Source: an uncultured Clostridia bacterium (lineage in GTDB: Bacteria > Bacillota > Clostridia > Oscillospirales > Acutalibacteraceae). From it: DNA of 9,950 bases. Positions 5,393 to 9,950 of the stretch are shown one piece after another. The notes beneath the pieces are model-generated. The model did not search any database. It was not told the origin of the DNA and saw nothing but the letters and a program-made list of their open reading frames with translations. The number at the start of each line of letters is the position of its first letter. Position 1 is the first letter of the stretch. Location: the NCBI GenBank assembly GCA_946002045.1, contig CAMFYM010000050.1, forward strand, positions 1 to 9,950. Direction: 5' to 3'. The translations under genes were made by a program, and so were the position numbers.

Positions 5393-7129
5393 TTAGCAAA
5401 CATCAAAAATACCGGGCATTGTATCATCACGCATAACATCCTTTTGGTCACGGTTAATTGCACAAATAATACCCTTCATACAAGCGTAGCCGATATTGTG
5501 ACTGACACCAATACCGAAAATCGACTTTCCTTTTGGTGTTTTAAGATGAATATAACTGATTGCCTTTGAGTCGGAGCCAACAGAAATTGCGTGCTCGTCA
5601 TAGTCAACAAAGTCGTAAATCTTAAGTTCTGTTTTGTTCATAGCATCGCAGAATGCTGCAACGGGACCGTTACCGTAACCCTCAATGAATACAGGATCAT
5701 TATCCTTGTACTTAAGATTGCCTGTAAAGTGAACAGATGTAAGGTAATCCTCTTCGTTTTTCTCCTCGGAAATCTTATAATTAAGCAATCTGTACGGACC
5801 ACAAACATTTCTGTATTCCTTTTGGAATAAATCGAAAACCTCTTCGGGAGAAATTTCCTTACCCTTTTCATCACAGAATTTTTGAACTACTGCTCCAAAT
5901 TCAGGATGCATTGCCTTTGGCATCTTAATGCCGTAATTGTTTGCAAGAATAAAGGCTGTGCCACCCTTACCACTTTGGGAATTGATACGGATTATCGGCT
6001 CGTATTCTCTGCCTACATCGGCAGGGTCAATAGGAAGATAAGGAACCTCCCAAAGATTATTGTGGCTTTCCTCCATATACATTTTGCCCTTGTTAATAGC
6101 GTCCTGATGAGAGCCTGAAAAGGCAGTAAATACAAGCTCACCTGCATATGGCCAACGAGGTGGCACCTGCATTTTTGTGCAGCGCTCGTAAACTTCACGG
6201 ATTTTTTTAAGATTGTGGAAGTCAAGCTCAGGGTCAATTCCCTGTGTCCACATATTCATTGCAACGGTAATAACATCAACATTACCTGTTCTTTCACCAT
6301 TACCGAAAAGTGTACCCTCAACTCTGTCTGCACCCGCCATTAAGCCCAGCTCTGTTGCTGCAACACCCTCTCCTCTGTCATTATGAGGATGAAGTGAAAT
6401 AATAGCAGCCTCACGATTAGGAAGATGGCGACAGAAATATTCCACCTGGTCTGCGTAATAGTTTGGTGACGCACACTCAACAGTGTTTGGGAGGTTCAGA
6501 ATAATCGGATTTTCCTTAGTAATATGGAGTGCCTCCATAACCTGACGGCAAATTTCTACCGAATTATCAACCTCTGTTTGTGAGAAGGACTCAGGTGAAT
6601 ACTCAAAGCGAATATTCATTTCAGGGTGAGTCTTTTTCTGCTCCTCTGTAAGCTCATAAATAAGCTTTGCGCCATTGATTGCAATATCAATGACACCCTG
6701 CATATCGGTTTTGAAAACAACCTTTCTTTGCAGTGTTGAGGTCGAGTTGTAAAAATGCACAATAACATTTTTTGCGCCCTCAATAGCCTCAAAGGTTTTT
6801 TTGATAAGGTGTGGTCTTGCCTGAACAAGCACCTGAATTGTTACATCGTCAGGAATATAACCACCCTCAATAAGTGTTCTTAAAATTTCATAGTCGGTGT
6901 CAGAGGCAGAAGGGAAGCCTACCTCAATTTCTTTAAATCCAACATCAAGCAGTGTTTGGAAAAATTCCAGCTTTTCCTGCAAATTCATTGGATCAACGAT
7001 TGACTGATTGCCGTCACGCATATCAACAGAGCACCAAATAGGTGCCTTTGTGATTTGGTTATCAGGCCAAGTTCTGTCAGGAATGTTGATTGGTTTAAAT
7101 GGTTTGTACTTTTCGTAACCCTTGTTCAT
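5393..7129 (-). CDS. leuA: 2-isopropylmalate synthase (long, LeuA2/fungal-like type)
   Basis: LeuA condenses acetyl-CoA with 2-ketoisovalerate, the first committed step to leucine. The 578-residue length and the start KYKPFKPINIPDRTWPDNQITKAPIWCSVDMRDGNQ match the longer LeuA2 type shared with yeast rather than the roughly 510-residue E. coli type. The TIM-barrel catalytic domain (about 28-310) carries RDGNQ (38-42), the metal-binding LHPHNDRG (246-253, with H247 and H249) and GNGERTGNVD (276-285). The C-terminal domain (about 445-578) is the dimerisation and leucine-feedback domain, with EGYGNGPVAAFCDAM (483-497). AAGGAG lies 8 bases before the ATG. Expression is controlled by the T-box leader directly upstream. 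leuC and leuD are not in the window. Confidence 0.97.
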   Translation of the reverse strand: MNKGYEKYKPFKPINIPDRTWPDNQITKAPIWCSVDMRDGNQSIVDPMNLQEKLEFFQTLLDVGFKEIEVGFPSASDTDYEILRTLIEGGYIPDDVTIQVLVQARPHLIKKTFEAIEGAKNVIVHFYNSTSTLQRKVVFKTDMQGVIDIAINGAKLIYELTEEQKKTHPEMNIRFEYSPESFSQTEVDNSVEICRQVMEALHITKENPIILNLPNTVECASPNYYADQVEYFCRHLPNREAAIISLHPHNDRGEGVAATELGLMAGADRVEGTLFGNGERTGNVDVITVAMNMWTQGIDPELDFHNLKKIREVYERCTKMQVPPRWPYAGELVFTAFSGSHQDAINKGKMYMEESHNNLWEVPYLPIDPADVGREYEPIIRINSQSGKGGTAFILANNYGIKMPKAMHPEFGAVVQKFCDEKGKEISPEEVFDLFQKEYRNVCGPYRLLNYKISEEKNEEDYLTSVHFTGNLKYKDNDPVFIEGYGNGPVAAFCDAMNKTELKIYDFVDYDEHAISVGSDSKAISYIHLKTPKGKSIFGIGVSHNIGYACMKGIICAINRDQKDVMRDDTMPGIFDVC

Positions 7130-7160
7130 AATTTTCTCCTTTCATATTTAGCACAGGAGC

Positions 7161-7196
7161 ATAAAAATAAGCCCCTACACACATTAGTATAGGGGC
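7161..7196 (-). terminator. T-box-controlled intrinsic terminator before leuA
   Basis: On the minus strand GCCCCTA (7196-7190) pairs with TAGGGGC (7177-7171) around a 12-base loop, followed by TTATTTTTAT. Its 5' arm is the same CCCTAT strand used by the antiterminator, so the two structures exclude each other. Confidence 0.85.
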
Positions 7197-7441
7197 GTAG
7201 TATTTATACGCGGTACCACCCTATTTCAGCAGAAAACTGCCCTTTAGCATCCATCAATGCCTTTGCCTTTAACGCAGCAACACGACTGTTCCTATTGATT
7301 TCTATTCAAAACAGCAACTCCACAGAGAGTTATTCACCGTTGAATTTGTATTGACTTTCACCTGCCGTCAACTCTCTGAAACTAAATTACAAGGTCTTTT
7401 TCTGCTTCATCGTTTTTGTTTGGGTACTATTTAATTTTGTT
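7161..7441 (-). ncRNA. T-box riboswitch leader (leucine type) controlling leuA-leuB
   Basis: On the minus strand the T-box core AGGGTGGTACCGCG lies at 7222-7209. The antiterminator is fully visible: ATAGGG (7224-7219), bulge TGGTACC (7218-7212), GCGTA (7211-7207), loop, TACGC (7199-7195), CCCTAT (7194-7189). The UGGU of the bulge fits a tRNA ending in ACCA, as tRNA-Leu does. In stem I, AGAGAG (7377-7372) precedes a distal hairpin TTGAC/GTCAA (7371-7367/7355-7351) with the expected GGCAGGTGAAA loop. CTC at 7329-7327 lies six bases before GAG, the same spacing as in the B. subtilis glyQS leader as I recall it, so a leucine CUC specifier is proposed. Uncharged tRNA-Leu would stabilise the antiterminator and switch leuAB on. 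Confidence 0.92.
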
Positions 7442-7447
7442 AGTAAT

Positions 7448-7475
7448 ATTATAGCAAAAGAAAATCTTTTGTCAA
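7448..7475 (-). promoter_or_regulatory. Predicted promoter for the leuAB T-box transcript
   Basis: Consensus TTGACA (7475-7470) and TATAAT (7453-7448) on the minus strand, 16 bases apart. The start would be near 7441. The -35 box begins only 15 bases beyond the stop codon of the gene at 7491-8135. No terminator separates them, so read-through from upstream would also meet the T-box. Confidence 0.88.
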
Positions 7476-7490
7476 GAGGAAAATGGAATA

Positions 7491-8135
7491 TTAAAGTAAG
7501 GAATATCCATATCCGTTGGCAATGGCGTCAACTTTTTCACCTGCACGGCAATGAGGGCAATCGTGAGCAGGATATGCCTCATATCCGGGAATATCGTCCT
7601 TGTTGAAAATAGTGTTAATCTCAACGCCATCAACCTGATTGATAGCAGAGAATATTGATGTCACACCAACAACACTGCCACCGTAGTATGTAACGCTCTC
7701 CATTGCTCTTTCAACCGTTTTACCACTTGTGATACAGGAAATCAGCACAACAACATTTTTGCCGTTAATAAGCTTTTTAAGGTTGTCACGAAAAATGATA
7801 TTACCCATTGCATCATACTCAGGACCAAGCACATAAACCGTTGAATCAGGATTAGGATTAAGCATATTAGGTCGTGCAAGCTCGTGTGCAAGATATGCGC
7901 CTAAAGCCTGTGTTTCATAAAGGCAAAGCACTGAGTCAACATGAATGTTTCTTTCATTATAATATTGAGCCATAAGCATAGCTGCATCGACAGAAACATT
8001 GTGATTATGCTTAATGTCGGATGTACCGATATAGTAATTCAAATGAGATGATGATGAAATAAAATGACCGGGCATTGCGTGAACAAATACTCTTTCATCT
8101 CTGCTTGATGTGATTGTGTAAATAGGTTTATCCAT
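7491..8135 (-). CDS. Phosphoribosyltransferase-like protein, diverged (orotate PRTase-like fold)
   Basis: The 214-residue soluble protein is not confidently named. Residues about 126-163 (GKNVVVLISCITSGKTVERAMESVTYYGGSVVGVTSIF) have the strand, TSGKT loop, helix and GGxVVGV strand pattern of the type I PRTase PRPP site. The usual pair of acidic residues before the loop is replaced by Ser-Cys (S133 C134). The C-terminus carries DCPHCRAGEKV (192-202), similar to the CPxCxxG tail of some orotate PRTase-like enzymes and possibly metal-binding. The N-terminal half (1-110) has MPGHFISSSSHLNYYIG and no signal peptide or membrane helix. AAGGAG is 9 bases before the ATG. It sits upstream of leuAB in the same direction but with its own promoter, so the neighbours say little about its role. 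Substrate unknown; it may be a non-catalytic binding protein. Confidence 0.65.
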   Translation of the reverse strand: MDKPIYTITSSRDERVFVHAMPGHFISSSSHLNYYIGTSDIKHNHNVSVDAAMLMAQYYNERNIHVDSVLCLYETQALGAYLAHELARPNMLNPNPDSTVYVLGPEYDAMGNIIFRDNLKKLINGKNVVVLISCITSGKTVERAMESVTYYGGSVVGVTSIFSAINQVDGVEINTIFNKDDIPGYEAYPAHDCPHCRAGEKVDAIANGYGYSLL

Positions 8136-8167
8136 AAGCTGATACTCCTTGAAATATTATAAATATA

Positions 8168-8196
8168 ATTTTACATTAGTATCGAAGTTTTTTCAA
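8168..8196 (-). promoter_or_regulatory. Predicted promoter for the PRTase-like gene
   Basis: On the minus strand, TTGAAA (8196-8191) and TAAAAT (8173-8168) are 17 bases apart and 33 bases upstream of the start codon at 8135. Confidence 0.55.
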
Positions 8197-8206
8197 CAGC
8201 ATTGGA

Positions 8207-8230
8207 TGTAAAAATTATCACTTATAATTT
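8207..8230 (-). terminator. Possible weak terminator after the GH43 gene
   Basis: On the minus strand AAATTAT (8230-8224) pairs with ATAATTT (8218-8212) around five bases, and the T run continues past the stem to 8211. The stem is A/T only, so it is a weak candidate. No better terminator is visible between the GH43 stop codon and the next promoter. Confidence 0.3.
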
Positions 8231-8255
8231 GTGAAAAATAGACAAAGGTATAAAA

Positions 8256-9197
8256 TTAAATTCTGTCCTTATATCGTTCAGCAGTTATTATGCCGTCATT
8301 AACATGCAGCTTGCATATACGCGCATTTCGTCTGTCGCCGTTGAGTCCATCGTCCTCAATATCTCTTGCATGATATATTGCATACCACTGACCCTTGTAT
8401 TTAATCATTGAGTGATGGCCTGTACCCTCCTCAAATTCATTTGCCTTCAGCACAGGAGCATAGGTGTTGTCGTCAGGGTATTTCTCAAATTTGATTTTTG
8501 TCAGGTCTGTTTCATCTGTTTTTGCTCTTGCATATCCCACATAGTATGTAGGCTGCTGATAGCAGTTGCCTGAGTACATAAGGTACTGCCACTCACCCTC
8601 CTTAAAGTAAAATGCGCCCTCAATTGTGTGCCAGTTTATACCCTTTTTGTACCTGTCCTTCATATATACATCCTCGTCAAGAGTAGGAACAATAAGTGTA
8701 ATAGGCTTGCCCAGTGCGGTTTCAGGGTTCAGCAGCCTATCAACCACAATATAAGTACCGGGCTTATCACCGTCAAAACGGTTTGTGGAATAAAATATAA
8801 AGAGTCCGTTTTCATTTTTAACCACATGGGAGTCAATTGAAAAAGGGTGCAAAAGCTGCTTTGCATTTTCAAAAGGTCCTAACGGACTCTTACTACTGGA
8901 CACATGCATAGTCTGACGGTGTCCACCCTCATCGGGTGTGTCGCCGTAAAATTCAAAGGAGCAGTACATATAATACGTTCCGTCAATTTCTATAACCGAC
9001 GGCGCCCAAAATTCAGACACATTGGGAAGCGTAAATACCTTGCCGTAAAAATTCCATTTGCCGAAAAGGTCGTCAGCATAATAGGCATAAATTCCGTCGT
9101 CACCTGTGGTGTAGATATAGAATTTTTCGTTGCTTTCTAATATAAAGGGGTCTGCCTGACCAATATAGTTTTTTCTGTCAATTTCCAAAAGGTGCAT
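8256..9197 (-). CDS. Glycoside hydrolase family 43-type protein, intracellular
   Basis: This 313-residue protein has the five-bladed beta-propeller pattern of GH43 enzymes, which release arabinose or xylose from plant glycans. The three catalytic acids can be placed: the base D16 in YIGQADPFIL, the pKa-modulating D122 in SIDSHVV, and the acid E193 in NWHTIEGAFYF. GTGHHSM (258-264) supplies the conserved central His. WAPSVIEIDGTYYMYCSF (64-81) is a typical blade. There is no signal peptide, so it probably acts on imported oligosaccharides. The ATG at 9197 is preceded by GGAGGA; a TTG 12 bases upstream overlaps that ribosome site and is rejected. It lies 72 bases after bioY, with a long hairpin between. 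No transporter or regulator for sugars is in view, so arabinosidase versus xylosidase cannot be decided. Confidence 0.85.
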   Translation of the reverse strand: MHLLEIDRKNYIGQADPFILESNEKFYIYTTGDDGIYAYYADDLFGKWNFYGKVFTLPNVSEFWAPSVIEIDGTYYMYCSFEFYGDTPDEGGHRQTMHVSSSKSPLGPFENAKQLLHPFSIDSHVVKNENGLFIFYSTNRFDGDKPGTYIVVDRLLNPETALGKPITLIVPTLDEDVYMKDRYKKGINWHTIEGAFYFKEGEWQYLMYSGNCYQQPTYYVGYARAKTDETDLTKIKFEKYPDDNTYAPVLKANEFEEGTGHHSMIKYKGQWYAIYHARDIEDDGLNGDRRNARICKLHVNDGIITAERYKDRI

Positions 9198-9215
9198 AAT
9201 TTCCTCCAAAACATG

Positions 9216-9263
9216 GGCAATAAATAGTAATCCGAACCGTTGTTCAAATTGCTATTTATTGCC
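9216..9263 (-). repeat. Long imperfect palindrome/hairpin between bioY and the GH43 gene
   Basis: A 12-bp perfect inverted repeat (GGCAATAAATAG on either strand, 9216-9227 and 9252-9263) flanks an inner stem. In the minus-strand RNA the stem continues after one C-A mismatch as AATTTGAAC with GTTCGGATT, including two G-U pairs, to an AACG tetraloop. The same inner stem has unpaired C-A positions in the plus-strand RNA, so the structure favours the minus-strand transcript. No T run follows, so it is not a standard terminator. It ends about 7 bases before the GH43 ribosome site. Confidence 0.7.
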
Positions 9264-9269
9264 TAATCA

Positions 9270-9803
9270 TTATTTAACAAATCTTTTTAATCTGTTAACA
9301 AGTATTGATGCTACAATAATCTTGACTGCATCAGGCAACAGGAATGGTAATACGCAGGTTGACAATGCAGAAGCAAATGTAACCTTATATGCTATTGTAA
9401 ACCAAATTGTTCCAAAGAGATAACAAACAAGGACACCTATTGCCATAAACAAAATACATTGCCAAATTTTTTTGCCAACCTTTTCTGTCGCTATTCCTAC
9501 AATAATAGCAGTAAAAATAAAGCCTAACACATATCCACCGGTGGGACCTGTAATTACGGCTAATCCACTCTTAAAGCCTGTGAATACAGGTAAGCCGATC
9601 ATACCGAGAAGTATGTAAATAATTACGGATAATGTGCCTCGCTTCCATCCAAAAAGTCCTGCAACAAGACAGATTGCCATTGTTTGCAGTGTGATTGATA
9701 CTGTTAACGGAATTGCTATCCATGCACAGACTGCTATCAATGCAGCAGACAGTCCTACATATGCTAAATCTAATGCCTTTAGCTTTTTCTTATTTTCATT
9801 CAT
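9270..9803 (-). CDS. bioY: Biotin transporter BioY (ECF substrate-binding S component)
   Basis: BioY is the membrane protein that captures biotin and works alone or with the shared energy-coupling factor proteins EcfA, EcfA' and EcfT, which are not in this window. The 177 residues have about six hydrophobic segments: about 13-31, 36-51, 56-75, 90-106, 113-138 and 150-168. The BioY signature GLPVFTGFKSGLAVITGPTGGYVLGF spans 70-95, preceded by ITLQTMAICLVAGLFGWKRG (37-56). A basic C-terminus (NRLKRFVK) follows the last helix. GGGAGA lies 8 bases before the ATG at 9803. The promoter upstream carries a BirA-type operator, which fits biotin uptake repressed when biotin is plentiful. Confidence 0.95.
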   Translation of the reverse strand: MNENKKKLKALDLAYVGLSAALIAVCAWIAIPLTVSITLQTMAICLVAGLFGWKRGTLSVIIYILLGMIGLPVFTGFKSGLAVITGPTGGYVLGFIFTAIIVGIATEKVGKKIWQCILFMAIGVLVCYLFGTIWFTIAYKVTFASALSTCVLPFLLPDAVKIIVASILVNRLKRFVK

Positions 9804-9829
9804 TGGTACTATCTCCCTTCTCGAATGGG

Positions 9830-9858
9830 ATTATGACATATCTGCCTTTAATTGTCAA
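9830..9858 (-). promoter_or_regulatory. Predicted promoter for bioY
   Basis: On the minus strand, TTGACA (9858-9853) and CATAAT (9835-9830) are 17 bases apart, 27 bases upstream of the bioY start codon. The -35 box lies inside one arm of the BirA-type operator. Confidence 0.75.
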
Positions 9859-9882
9859 CTAAAATTAAAAATAGGTTAACAA
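9852..9882 (-). promoter_or_regulatory. Predicted BirA (biotin repressor) operator of bioY
   Basis: On the minus strand the half-sites TTGTTAAC (9882-9875) and GTTGACAA (9859-9852) form a dyad with a 15-base centre. The known BirA operator pattern is TTGTTAAC or TTGTAAAC, 14-16 bases, then the complement, so only one position departs from it. It covers the -35 box of the bioY promoter, as expected for repression by biotinyl-AMP-bound BirA. Confidence 0.85.
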
Positions 9883-9911
9883 TACAACTTTTTAAGGGTT
9901 TTGTATATATA

Positions 9912-9950
9912 CTGTCTCTTATACACATCTGACGCTGCCGACGAAGGCTT
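9912..9950. other. Sequencing adapter (Nextera/Tn5 transposase end) at the contig terminus, not genomic
   Basis: CTGTCTCTTATACACATCT (9912-9930) is the Tn5 mosaic-end sequence used in Nextera libraries. GACGCTGCCGACGA (9931-9944) is the matching read-1 adapter continuation. The last six bases, AGGCTT, fit the start of the reverse complement of the i5 index CTAAGCCT. No gene should be called here. Confidence 0.97.

Noticed and set aside
9198..9209. TTG start for the GH43 gene adding four residues
   Set aside because: It would use the Shine-Dalgarno bases themselves as codons; the ATG at 9197 is well placed after GGAGGA.
9912..9930. Transposon inverted-repeat end (Tn5 mosaic end)
   Set aside because: The continuation is the synthetic read-1 adapter plus an index, so it is library sequence and not a mobile element.

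Overview
The window reads as chromosomal DNA of a low-GC, Gram-positive Clostridia-type bacterium, probably close to Ruminococcaceae/Oscillospiraceae. The reasons are strong AGGAGG-type ribosome binding sites, a T-box leader on leuA, an L10 leader in front of rplJ, a BioY biotin transporter under a BirA-like operator, a zinc-type L33, and a cytoplasmic GH43 glycosidase of the kind common in gut fibre degraders. This placement is an inference from gene content. The last 39 bases (9912-9950) are a sequencing-library adapter, so the genomic sequence really ends at 9911.

Layout, left to right. At 1-309 (minus) is the start of a BaiN/HI0933-type flavoprotein. Divergent from it runs rpmG-secE-nusG-rplK-rplA (542-2941, plus) behind a strong promoter. 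Both rplK and rplA are preceded by an RNA structure that copies the L1-binding site of 23S rRNA. A second strong promoter and an L10 leader with its own attenuator precede rplJ-rplL (3175-4191), which end at a strong terminator. rpoB does not follow.

From about 4246 to the end every gene is on the minus strand. leuA-leuB (7129 down to 4292) are transcribed from a consensus promoter through a leucine-type T-box and end at a terminator that faces the rplL terminator. Next upstream come a diverged phosphoribosyltransferase-like gene (7491-8135), a GH43 glycosidase (8256-9197) and bioY (9270-9803). bioY has a promoter whose -35 box lies inside a BirA-type operator. A long hairpin sits between bioY and the GH43 gene.

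The genes serve ribosome and secretion-channel synthesis on one side, and leucine synthesis, biotin uptake and glycan use on the other. The common theme is feedback by RNA or operator: L1 on rplKA, L10/L12 on rplJL, uncharged tRNA-Leu on leuAB, biotin/BirA on bioY. I see no defence system, CRISPR array, phage or transposon. The features most worth checking are the twin L1-type sites, the bioY-GH43 hairpin, the odd phosphoribosyltransferase and the adapter at the contig end.
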